Assembly: GCF_000499385.1 (NCBI RefSeq) | Contig: NW_013651863.1 | Coordinates: 1-12,868, forward strand | Direction: 5' to 3' | Length of the DNA: 12,868 nt | Source: Eimeria necatrix | Taxonomy: Eukaryota; Apicomplexa; Conoidasida; Eucoccidiorida; Eimeriidae | In this document: positions 1 through 8,913 of the stretch, in pieces | Layout: every line of letters starts with the position of its first letter | Numbering within the stretch: position 1 is the stretch's first letter | Notes under the pieces: generated by a model | What the model was told of the DNA's origin: nothing | Seen by the model: the letters and a program-made list of their open reading frames with translations, nothing else | Database searches by the model: none | Translations under genes and position numbers: made by a program

Positions 1-1625
1 GCCTCTGGGCTGTCTTGCTGAGTTCGTTTTACATGCGTAGGAAATGCAATACAGCGCAGCACAAATCAATGGTGGACTCTCGGCCGAGCATCTTACAACC
101 TACAGAAAACCCTTACCAGACTTCTCGTCAGAAACCGTGGTGATCGTATCTGCCACATTGTGCTTGATTCGATCCCGGCAGAGGCATTTGGATTTATAGC
201 TTTCTGTCATTTCTACATGTACTGAGAGGAACATTTGTGCTGAGTGATAGCTCTAATTGCGCAAGTGAAATGCTGGCATCATTGCTTGCAGTCAATTGTT
301 AACAAGCATTAAGGCTACATGCGGCGGAGTCCATTTGCAAGCAAAAAGAACTGCTTGTGACGCATGTTTCATGAGTCATTTCGTATCTTCGCCATTGTTC
401 CACAGGAGCTTGCCGGGGATCGACACGATTGCGCACTGCATATTTGTTTGACCCTTACGTTTGCAGGGGGTAAGGTCCAATGGAGATGAAATGCCGGGAT
501 ATAATGAGTGCACCTGTAAGCAGCCTTGAAACGTCTTTGTTGCGAACAACGTCGCTGTGTTTTGTGCAGCTCGTGAGCGCATGCATTTCGATGCGCTCTT
601 GCAGAGCAATCCACTGTGTCTTCGCTATGGCTGGCTTTGGGTCGAACTCAAATGCTTTCCCCGTAGTTAGGAACACCCAATCCATGGACAGTATAGCTTG
701 TACTAAAGGCATTATTGGTGTTTTACGTAAGGAAAGTGGGAGGTACAAGTTTTCTTGCAGTCTGACACATTGTCTCTGTGTGTGTGCGAAACCCATTGTT
801 TCATGCATCATATCTTTTCCTCTGGCATTGTATAAAATGCATCTTTGTCCAAGACGTTGTCCTTCTTCTCCGATCTCCGCATTTGAAGTACGTAACAGAG
901 TGTTTCGCCGTGGGAAACGGCTGTTTACGTTGTCCACGTACTCATGTGGCATGCAGAATGTATGTGAAAACACCGAATATTCCTGACAGTTGAGGCTGTA
1001 AATTTTCGACTTCCTTTAGGCATGTTGGTCGATTGTTTGCTGAAGAGTGGCGCATTAAACGGTGTTTTCTTGTTGGTTCGGGATTACTGCTACTTGCAAG
1101 GTGTGAAATTGTTGGGGTCATATTCTTCTCAAGCTGGCATGCATGGTCGTGTGTATTTCGTGCTTCTTTTGTTCACGCATTTTTTTCAAGATCTCGTTTC
1201 TAGAATTTTCTGGCATTGTTAGCATCTTCTCATTCACATTAGAAATGAAAGTAGATTGAATTTTTCTCCACGCATAAGGTAAGGATATACTGTTCCTCAA
1301 AAGGCGTGCAAGGTGCTGGACGTCTCGCCGAGATATTTACTGGCCGCAGCATCCATGCAGAATTTAAACAGATCTATGCACGTGCAGGGAGAATTTAGGT
1401 GCCCTTCGCTTGTACCTCAATGTGGAAACGAAATCCGTTGCTCTAATCAGCGGAGTCTTTGCATCCTTTACTGCCAATGTTCGTTAAGGCATCAATACCA
1501 GCAATGGTGACCTTTTGGGCATGTTGCGAGATTTAGTTTATTGCTCTCTCACTATAGCGATTGCTTCAAAAAAATTCTGGCCGGTACTTCGGATGAATGC
1601 GCTTCATGTAAACAGCATTGACTTA
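1..1625. other. Left flank without recognisable genes
   Basis: I recognise no gene, RNA or mobile element in this stretch. It holds a pair of overlapping open frames on opposite strands (455-973 and 480-986, listed separately). Isolated splice-like or low-complexity motifs occur, such as an AAG/GTAAGG donor-like site at 1276-1284. Three GCATGC hexamers lie here (579, 949, 1137). Before the first phased motif at 1626 I cannot align it convincingly to the repeat units further right, so it is either a very old unit or the sequence bordering the array. Confidence 0.5.
455..973 (-). other. Unproven 172-codon open frame with an open frame on the opposite strand
   Basis: A frame of 172 codons is open on the minus strand. 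It starts with GTG at 973, has a first in-frame ATG at about 952, and ends in TAA at 455-457. A 168-codon frame (480-986, ATG start) is open on the plus strand over the same bases. The minus-strand product has the more protein-like composition: Arg/Lys/Glu are spread through it and Cys is low. The plus-strand product is rich in Cys, Ser and Phe. I recognise no domain, signal peptide or membrane segment in either. Frames of this size are close to what chance gives in 12.9 kb at this base composition. No homologous frame was seen in the neighbouring repeat units. If either is real, the minus strand is the better candidate. Confidence 0.12.
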
Positions 1626-3106
1626 CCAGGGAGTAAGTTGCACTAATTGTAAGGTGTCAAAACATTATTGAGCGTGTTGCCATGCAAGTTAATAGATATC
1701 CTTCGGAGGAATGAATGTGCCTGATAGTTGTATTGCATACGACGTCTGACCTACACGACGGCATCCTTTTCAGGCTAGGTTACTGCGGTTGACAAATCAT
1801 TGGTAGGATATCTGCCATGTTACTTTCCATTTTCCGCATATATTACTAAAACACACATTACGCTCGTGCTCTTAGTAGTCATTGCTCTCTAAAAGCAGCA
1901 GGCAGCACTATGTACTAAAGGACTAGCACTACTTTAACCGCTTTTTCAATGCCATGCATGTTACTTGTATACTCCTCAACGGTTGCGACATGCTCTGCCT
2001 TCGAACAATGTTGCAATATATCTCCAAAGTCTGTGCGTGCATGCAATATAAATTTGTGTGGTGATGCTGTCAGAGCAGCACATGGCCGGGAAACATTTGG
2101 AAAACGCTCACTATACGTTTATAGTGACACTTCCATCAAGTCCAGCTTCCAAGTTTTTTCGTCGGTCAAACTCTAGTGCCGTTTCCTAAACGGTTGGGCA
2201 AAGATCCGTACAGATTACCAAATGCTTTTGGCAAGCAAATTGCATCATTAATAACTCCCTCTGCGCTGTATAATCGGGCCAAGCACTGCATGCTTGGGGT
2301 GTTCCGACTATATATGTAGCGAGACGTCGCTTATCTGTTCTGCTGAATGTTTCCTGCTACGAGAATTTTGATATTATATTCAAAGCAGTTATGACCTAAT
2401 GACAAAAGTGCTTTCGAACACTTCGACCCATCACGTTTCTTGTGGCGTTCAGGAAGTACGTTACGGCATACGCTGCCGAATATCAACGGATGTGATTGCT
2501 TTTGCTTTGATTGGCATTTGTGTTTAGGCAAAAAAAACATGTTTTTGTATCTTGCCTGTGCAGATTTTATAGGCAATGTGAAGAGGTTATTGTGGCGATA
2601 TTTTCGTCAATGCAGTGCGTGCAACGGCGAGTGCTGCGCTCGAAAATCGTTCATCCAAACCTTTCAGGAAGATTTGGGCGTTGGTGCTTTCTATTTTTAT
2701 CGGGGTCTGCGCATCTGCTTTTGCTGCGCAAAATGCCACGCATTCGCCCACTTCCGAGGCAAAAGCGAGCATTTGCTTAAACGGCCTGCTCTAGACAGCT
2801 CGCTTGGACACTTTTCTGACTACGTTAACGTTTTGCGGTTTGGGGAAGCTTGTGCTGCTTCAATTGAATTCATGCCGTTCATTTTTTGCAGGCGTATGAG
2901 AAATGGATGTGTGCGCTTAGAGAGCGCTGCTTCCGTGCGCGTAGTGTTTGCACATTTGCATGAGCTCATGCATCTTCAGCGCCCTTTTGAACATTTTGCG
3001 AAGATTTCGGCACATCCTCTTTGCTCGCGCGATTGCATCGATATTGCCTGGACAGCACTTGAGACGACTGTCGCTTCAAGTTACGTGTTTATGGAGGGTT
3101 GCTTCC
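1626..3106 (+). repeat. Degenerate repeat unit R-a (about 1.48 kb)
   Basis: Bounded by two copies of the phasing motif: CCAGGGAGTAAGTTGCA occurs exactly at 1626-1642 and again at 3107-3123, 1481 bp apart. Upstream of both copies similar sequence is recognisable (a CTTCA-GT block 20-30 bp before the motif). The unit contains the 2440-3117 open frame. It also has a segment near 2716-2780 that aligns at roughly 70% with 4161-4225 in the next unit, at a comparable distance from the following motif. Most of the rest is too diverged to align by eye. Unit ends are a convention: motif to motif. Confidence 0.5.
2108..2127. repeat. Small perfect inverted repeat
   Basis: Eight-base arms TCACTATA and TATAGTGA are separated by CGTT, forming a short AT-rich hairpin. 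There is no T-run or neighbouring gene to suggest a terminator, so it may be incidental. Confidence 0.35.
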
Positions 3107-3117
3107 CCAGGGAGTAA
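2440..3117 (+). CDS. Hypothetical Cys-rich open frame, coding status doubtful
   Basis: This is the longest open frame in the window, 225 codons if read from a TTG at 2440. The first ATG is at 2539, giving 192 residues, and it ends with TAA at 3115-3117 inside the phasing motif CCAGGGAGTAAG. By a rough stop-codon expectation, a frame this long should appear by chance in only a few percent of windows of this size. The product is rich in Cys, Phe, His and Arg, with CC and CxxC pairs around residues 79-83 and 108-112. I see no known domain, signal peptide or transmembrane helix. A pyrimidine-AG tract at 2880-2892 could equally mark a splice acceptor. The aligned segment of the next unit (about 4160-4225) keeps similar residues for about 15 codons (CCAK, then AFA), then meets a TGA. 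That fits a decayed repeat better than a maintained gene. No function is proposed. Confidence 0.2.
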   Translation: MWRSGSTLRHTLPNINGCDCFCFDWHLCLGKKNMFLYLACADFIGNVKRLLWRYFRQCSACNGECCARKSFIQTFQEDLGVGAFYFYRGLRICFCCAKCHAFAHFRGKSEHLLKRPALDSSLGHFSDYVNVLRFGEACAASIEFMPFIFCRRMRNGCVRLESAASVRVVFAHLHELMHLQRPFEHFAKISAHPLCSRDCIDIAWTALETTVASSYVFMEGCFPRE

Positions 3118-4536
3118 GTTGCAGTCATGTTGAAGCCCCAAACAACTGCGCGGGGTGCGGCGACGCATTGATGCTCTCTATCGGTACAAAAGCTGTTCTG
3201 CTCACTTCTAATGCCGTTTTGGATAAGAGAAACACAATCACTTCGCTTCTTGCTTTTCAGGGCTCGTAGGTATCGACGGCTTTCTGGTGTTGGTAATCAT
3301 CATTCCAGTTGCATGCGACAGATACTTGCCTCCCTGATGCAGGAGACTCCTACGACTACCAGAACAACAGCATTTTTTATAGTCATCCTCAAGTCAAAAA
3401 TGGCGCTTCCTGCGCAGATGCCAGCGGTGTGCGCTTTTGGACAGTATCGCATTGCTTCTGTGCAGCCTGTGAGCTCACATGCTGCGCATTTTTGCTTTTG
3501 TTGCTCCAGAATAACACTGTGATAACACGCAACTCCAACGTTATCGGCTGTGCTAAATATGCCTTTTTCGAATAAGGTTTTTGTACGTTGTACGTGGAGT
3601 AGGGTGGTCGCAAGTAATGCTTTTGTTTAACTTAGTGGATAATATGTGGAAAAGGTGCTTCTGATGGAACGAAAATGCAGCATACCACTAAAACCTCCTG
3701 CTATCGTGTTACCTAACGTACGAGTTCTGGCGGTGGCACTCCTTGCTTGGCATTCGATGTGTTTTCCCCTGCTGAGAAGCTGATCAGGTACTTCGATGCA
3801 CGAATTCTAACAGAAACCAATGTTGATAATTAGCAGCTCATGAGAAAAGGAACGCGTATGTGGTACATGTTTATTGGGTTTCATGTGTGGTTCAGCCAGT
3901 AAGTGAAGAAATTGTGGTGACTATTGATGGCTACGGTAGTGGACGTTGGCACCTTAGGCGGCTTTGTTTGTTATGCACAAGCTGTGCGACGTTAAATGGA
4001 AATATGCTTAGCTGTCACGCGTCGAATAACTGCGATCACTGAGGGGAAGAAATCGGGGTACCTAAGATATCGCTAGTGTCATATGCAGGGCGGCGCAGTG
4101 CTGCATGCTCGCTTTACACTTCCATGTCTCTTCAGTTGTTGAAAATTTGCCTTTCATCCGCTTCATTTGTTGTGCAAAATCGCGCGCGTTCGCCCAGCTG
4201 CCAGGGCAATGATAGGCAAATGCTTGAATGGTCGATGATTGTGGAAATCTCACCACGAGAACTGTTAACTGGGGAATCTATGCGCCGCCTGAGCGGAGGC
4301 GACAGCATATATCATTCTAGGGAGATGCTCCTTGCGTTCTGCTACCTACTTGTATAAACTCCTTTTCGTGTTTGTCCTCGTTTTTCAGCAGGGGCTAGAA
4401 GCATATTTAGCGGAGTCTTATGTAAATAGAGGGGCTTCCCATGTTGCTGTCGTGCTTTCGCAGTTACTATCGAAGGTCTAGGTAGCAATCAATACAAACA
4501 AGACTTGTCTATAGGTCGTAACTGGGATATTTTTCA
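3107..4536 (+). repeat. Degenerate repeat unit R-b (about 1.43 kb)
   Basis: It begins at the second exact copy of the 17-bp phasing motif and runs to the diverged copy CCAGGGAGTA at 4537. Alignable landmarks are the 4161-4225 block, which matches 2716-2780 in R-a, and a tract ending in TTTTTCAGCAGG at 4381-4392 followed by AAGCATATTTAG at 4399. That pair recurs in R-c and R-d at nearly the same distance before the next phasing motif (138, 135 and about 141 bp). No convincing gene was seen; frames inside it are under 100 codons. Confidence 0.55.
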
Positions 4537-6115
4537 CCAGGGAGTACGCGTCTAAGAAGTAGAGATCAGTACACACAATTGGTCAGTGTCGCACAGCGAC
4601 ACTGACCAACTGTGTTGTTTTGTGTTTGCTATTGCCCGGTGCCGCAAACGCTTTGTTTTTTCTCACGGATGAGGTAGTCTGTCATCCATATGAACTGCTC
4701 GACGACGCCGCCTTTGCTAGCCGGTACACTGCTGCTGCTGTAATGGGTAGGGAATAACAGGCATTCTGGTTCTTTGCGTGTTCCTTTGACTTCACAATAG
4801 CTGTCAACGTAGGCATGAAGCTTTTTTGCCCATACGTTTAGTAGCTGCTTGTGGCCGACACTTTGCGTTTTTTAAGCTTTGTGGACCATGTAGTAGCGAA
4901 AAGCTGATATGCGTTTGCATTTAATATCAAAGTGAAGCATGCCGCTGGCAATATCACCGTCAGCTGTTACATCACGTCGCTCTATTGCACGACGTTACAT
5001 TTCCCGCGCACAGCCGGTGGGTGCATGCAAGAGGACGTTCTGTGCTTTTCCTTCCTTAGAACGGGGAGCTCCAGAGACGTTGGATTGATGGGGATGGTAT
5101 TTGTTCGATGTATCTCGTATCATTGTGAGGAATCCTGCAACTCCCCACTCAATTGAACTTGAAATGCTTGTTCATGGCAATTAAGGAAACCGTCTTCCGT
5201 GCAGAGCTTTGTTGTTGGTACAGGTGCGCAACAAAACTAGTGAGTGGTGCCCAATACTTCTTGCCGAGAAGTTTTGTCGCATGTTGAGAAAGAATCGTAT
5301 TTTGGTACTGAGCATGTATTCTTCACGTGATATGGTGGTCATCTGAATCGCAGAACCCCCAAAGCTTGAAGTCATATAGTGCGTTTGGAAGGCAACGGGC
5401 GCGCATGAGAGATCGGCCCTTTTTTTTGGTGCAGCCTGTATGTGATATAACACAATGCTAGTGATTGGTGGCTGAGGTTGCTGAATTAGGGATTTGATGC
5501 AATTCGGCTTGTTCAAAGGCTATGGGGGATTTCGCACTAAGTATCCATCCAGTTCTTGTGTCTGAATTCAGAACCATTTGCAAGTTGATAGTATTGGTGT
5601 GGTGGTGGTATGTAGATTGGCGGGTTGATTCATGATTCTTCAGATTTTGGTCCAGAGCTCCAGGCGACACTGCTTTAGCTGTTCTTATGAGCATACCTAT
5701 TCGGGTGAATGCCCTGACTTTCCTGGTATCGCGTTAGCATTGAAAGTGCGATAAATCGTGCATGCGTTCAACTACCATGCAATGATCGACTTTTGTACAA
5801 ACAGCTAAAGATTTCTCGAGGAGACCCCATGCTGAATATGAATTGTTCCCGAAAAGTGCCCTTACGGCCATGATGTCTTTCACTTGAAATTATGTTTTTA
5901 ACGAAACTGTGCAGGCTGCTGTTTCACTTAGTGTCAATTGTTTATATTCTTCGTCGTGGTCTCGCGCAAGCATTAATCAAAAGCATATTCATCCTCATTC
6001 TGAGCGTGCTGCTGTATTCATTGAAGACGTCCGCTTCCTTTTGCATCGTTTCGCAAACGCCTGGCAGGAATCTGCGGCAAATACTGCCCTTGGAAATTTG
6101 AATAGGATCGGTGTT
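4537..6115 (+). repeat. Degenerate repeat unit R-c (about 1.58 kb)
   Basis: It runs from the diverged phasing motif at 4537 to the next at 6116. Near 5750-5790 an AAATCGTGCATGCGTTCA block aligns with AAAATCGCGCGCGTTCG at about 4176 in R-b, both 350-370 bp before the next motif. The AAGCATATT landmark lies at 5981. This unit is longer than its neighbours and carries the strong hairpin at 4573-4615, which I do not see in the other units. Open frames on both strands (for example 5181-5516 on the minus strand) have no recognisable product. Confidence 0.5.
4573..4615. repeat. Strong hairpin-forming inverted repeat
   Basis: TTGGTCAGTGTCGC (4579-4592) and GCGACACTGACCAA (4596-4609) are perfect reverse complements around a three-base ACA loop. 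After a single A/C mismatch the pairing continues for five more base pairs (4573-4577 with 4611-4615). The arms are thus 20 nt with one mismatch. There is no T-tract and no upstream gene, so it does not look like a bacterial terminator. It lies about 40 bp after a phasing motif. It could be a foldback insertion, a small-RNA hairpin or a recent inverted duplication. Confidence 0.85.
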
Positions 6116-7512
6116 CCAGGGAGTGAGTTTTGTTGGAGGCGATTTGTTAGAGAACTGTGGACATTGCATCCATATATACCCATATGTAGTGTGTTCTATT
6201 GTTGGGTGAGTAGTCCGCTTGAAAGTTTAAATTAAAAGCTAAGAATCACCCTGCAATTACGTTCTTCGTTTTTGATAATTTGGGGCATGTACATACCACG
6301 TAAAGAACGACAATTTTGTCTCTTTCCTTGTGCGGTTTCCACTGTTGGTGGGTGAGAGGCAGCATGGCATTTTGATGCCCGACCCGATCGCAGCAGTCAC
6401 CAGTGCAGAGGCTTTTGTTCATTTGCAAATCGAATCGCCACTAAGTACAAAACCTCTGTCGCCAGTTTAGTTACCTTTTCTAGTTCAAGAATACTGGTCT
6501 GTGAGTAGCAGCATCGGTTGGGCAATGCTGCGCCTTTGGGTGACGAAGTTTTGTTCTTTTGGAGTTTGTGGGCGCAGCCAGTACGAGGCTTCTTCATGGC
6601 ACTAGGGTTGGTTCGAAATATACCGACCACATGTTCAGAGTGACTTCTGTGCTTGACCAAAATCTAAATTTGTACCATAAATTAAGCTGAAGTATCAAAA
6701 CGACTGAGTAAGCTTATCTTGACGTTAAGACGCATGTTCGATATTTAGAACTTAGCTGAAGAACTGTTAATGTTTTCCAAGAGTCTTTTCGGGGGCATAA
6801 TCCAATTATGGTAATCGAAATCCTACGGCATTCTCTCGAGGAGACACGCCTGACCAAGACACAGGGTGTTTCTCGCGGAGTGCAGCCAGTGGGTGAAGAG
6901 GGAAGACCTTGAGTGTCAATGTCCAAGGCTGATGGGTTCGAGTGATCATGTGATCGTTTATCCGCGGTAACTGTATTTGAAGAGCCACTAGACATTGTTT
7001 TGGCGATGTTCTTGTCAATGTGGTTTGCAGACTGGTTGGTGCTGCGCGTTCTTCCTCCTTTGATCCGTGTTATCTCAACCCATTAAGCTGCTATGAGTTG
7101 TTGTTTCACTGTGACCGCTTTATTTTCGTTGGGCCTACAGCAGAACAGACGCATGGCCCTCTACAAGACATCCTTTCTGATGATTTTGAAAGCTTCACAG
7201 AGCAATGTGAGAAGCACTTAAGCCACGTGCTTTGTAAGCGGATATACGGAGACGCAGTTGTGCTCGACGGAAGATAGGGATGCATTCTTGTACAGAGGGA
7301 TGATGTGTGCGTCCTGCTGCTTGCGACGGTGATGTGTTCACGTGCCTCTTTGTCGCTGTTTAGCAGGTACTAAGAGCATTTAGAGCAGCCGGGTCCGGAT
7401 ACTACAAGGTTCATTGAATGCCTCGACTGGCCTGCTAAGAAGTACACAGCAGGCTGACCCAGTTTTGGGATAACAGGGACCTCAAAAGGAGTACCTTGGG
7501 AACCTTGCCTTT
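6116..7512 (+). repeat. Degenerate repeat unit R-d (about 1.40 kb)
   Basis: It runs from CCAGGGAGTGAG at 6116-6127 to CAGGGAGTAAG at 7514-7524. The tract TTTAGCAGGTACTAAGAGCA at about 7360-7380 aligns with TTTCAGCAGGGGCTAGAAGCA at about 4384-4404. Both lie about 152 bp before the next motif, which supports true homology in phase. Near 7040 a GTGCTGC block also resembles R-b at the expected offset of about 2976 bp. Minus-strand frames at 6397-6660 and 6714-6995 have no recognisable product. Confidence 0.5.
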
Positions 7513-7623
7513 TCAGGGAGTAAGATGACGTTACGCTGATATGTTGTCACGCGATACAGGGCGCCGCGTTGCACTCCTTTTTGATAGAGCTGGGCTACGA
7601 AATTAAACGTGCTGCATGTGCTC
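7513..7623 (+). repeat. Truncated repeat unit R-e
   Basis: This is a short remnant beginning at the phasing motif copy CAGGGAGTAAG (7514-7524). In the U units the stretch from this motif position to the start of the next unit is about 400-560 bp, but here only about 110 bp remain before U1 begins. A deletion of about 450 bp at the boundary between the older and younger parts of the array explains both this remnant and the short motif spacing to U1. Confidence 0.4.
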
Positions 7624-7740
7624 CTAACTCTGCCCTGAGCGCGATTATGGTGAAGAAACGGGCTAGATTCAGACGAACTTATTTTTCTATGCAGTGCATT
7701 TCGTTTGTTTAAACGCTTGACGATGAGTATGGAAGGTTTT

Positions 7741-7995
7741 GTTTGCCGAAATCCAATTGATGAGCAGTTGTATTCGCTGAGCTCTTGTTGCGAAGTGCTA
7801 AAGGGAACTGTGGGGAAAATAGCTCTTGGGATAAATTACGGGGCCGCAGTGACGCGGTCGTTGTGTTCATGTCTTTTGTATTGTGCTTTGCTGCGCTGGG
7901 GTCGTTCCAAAACATGTGATCCACCCACGATTTCCGAAATTTTCTCGCCCATGGGCTTCGCTAAGCTCCTCAAACATGCTTGCAGCATACGATAA
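7741..7995 (+). pseudogene. Short open frame shared with U3, probably not coding
   Basis: The frame is open for 84 codons to TAA at 7993-7995, and the same frame is open in U3 (10281-10535) with no indel. Shared residues cluster in the stretch LYCALLRWGRSKT. The U3 frame has an ATG upstream in phase. In U1 the corresponding ATG frame is broken by a TAA and a 4-bp insertion before 7741, so U1 could only start at a non-ATG codon. Differences between U1 and U3 fall 17/21/13 at codon positions 1/2/3, with no excess at third positions, as expected for DNA not constrained to encode protein. The product is unrecognised. At best it is a decayed copy. Confidence 0.3.
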
Positions 7996-8523
7996 AGAGG
8001 GCACCGGCCCAGCTACAGTGCAGTTTTCGGCTAAGCTGCCCTTTGCTCAATGGCCCGAAATAGCTCGAGAGCCTGCAAAGGCACCACAGTTGCACCCATG
8101 TGGAATTTAAGAACCACCGGCGCATGCACTTGTAGCTGGTCACCGGGTAGGCGCCTCATCTCGTTTTGCGCGCATAGGAATTGCTTGGATACTGTCTGTT
8201 GTTGCTTGTTATTGGACGTCAAAATTTTATGAGGCGGCCAAGTGAGATTGGTGCGTGATGAACCGCATGATCATTTTTTTGCTGCGGTGTCTATGAAGCG
8301 CTCAAGTGAAGCTTGCCACGCGAAAGATTGCTCGCAGGATACTGACCTTGTAGGATGTGCGTTTTGTTTATGAGAAAGTAGCTGATAGTCGTGAAGGTAG
8401 CGGCGACGCTTCCGTTGCTCTGTTGTTTGGTGGCAATTTTGCTATTGCGTTTACTTTGCAATCGCAGCAGCGCCAGCTATTCACGTTAGCTTTTCGTTGT
8501 AAAATTAGAATGCTGTGGTGATC

Positions 8524-8541
8524 AAGCTGTTTGAACAGCTT
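8524..8541. repeat. Small inverted repeat in U1
   Basis: AAGCTGTT and AACAGCTT are perfect 8-base complements separated by TG. It has no T-run, lies inside the repeat unit and has no evident role. Confidence 0.3.
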
Positions 8542-8913
8542 ATTTCTATTGTTGTTTGTTTTGCAGCCATAATAACTTCCCGCAGAATGTGTCGCTTTAA
8601 AATTGCGGCGTCCTTTGCGGATGCGCTCCGCAGATTTCTGTTGTATGTGCTGCCAGCGCCAAACAGTACTGAGGTGTGAACGGCTAGCATTCATTTGATA
8701 AACATCTTAAGTTCGGCTGTGTTTCTTGCAGTGTATCTGTGAGAGGTTGTGACAGGCCGCGAGTTTCGAGGATGCTTCATTTTTTCGGCGTAGTGTCTGA
8801 GTGCATGAAGTAGGATGCTTTGATTTTGCGGCAGCAGCATGAAGAGAGACCAAAAGATACAAGATAAGCATCAGTTGTCTAATGTGAGATTTGTGCCGCC
8901 TGAGGGCATTTGT

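Larger units (their letters stand above)
7624..8913 (+). repeat. Tandem repeat unit U1 (about 1.29 kb)
   Basis: The unit starts at AACTCTGCCCTGAG (7626), matching AACTCTGCTCTGAA at 10169 in U3. From 7741 to 7995 it aligns without gaps to 10281-10535 (51 differences in 255 bp, about 80% identity, constant offset 2540). Two islands are much better conserved than this average: 7877-7913 is identical to 10417-10453, and 8119-8176 differs from 10650-10707 at about three positions. The tail contains the acceptor-like tract ending at 8731 and the GTTTCGAGGATGCT block at about 8762 that recurs in U2, U3 and U4. Confidence 0.85.

Noticed and set aside
1276..1284. AAG/GTAAGG splice-donor consensus
   Set aside because: An isolated match with no open exon before it and no paired acceptor supported by coding sequence.
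5181..5694. Overlapping minus-strand frames of 111 and 78 codons
   Set aside because: Lengths are within chance expectation. The products are unrecognised, one depends on overlap in another frame, and no counterpart appears in the neighbouring units.
6934..6944. GGGTTCGAGTG, a tRNA B-box-like sequence
   Set aside because: No A box at the right distance upstream, no cloverleaf arms can be formed, and no T-run follows. A similar GGTTCGAAATA at about 6609 fails for the same reasons.
6397..6995. Minus-strand frames of 87 and 93 codons, compositionally protein-like
   Set aside because: The A/C-rich character of the minus strand gives Ser/Thr/Lys/Pro-rich translations everywhere in the window. 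No domain, start context or homologous unit frame supports them.
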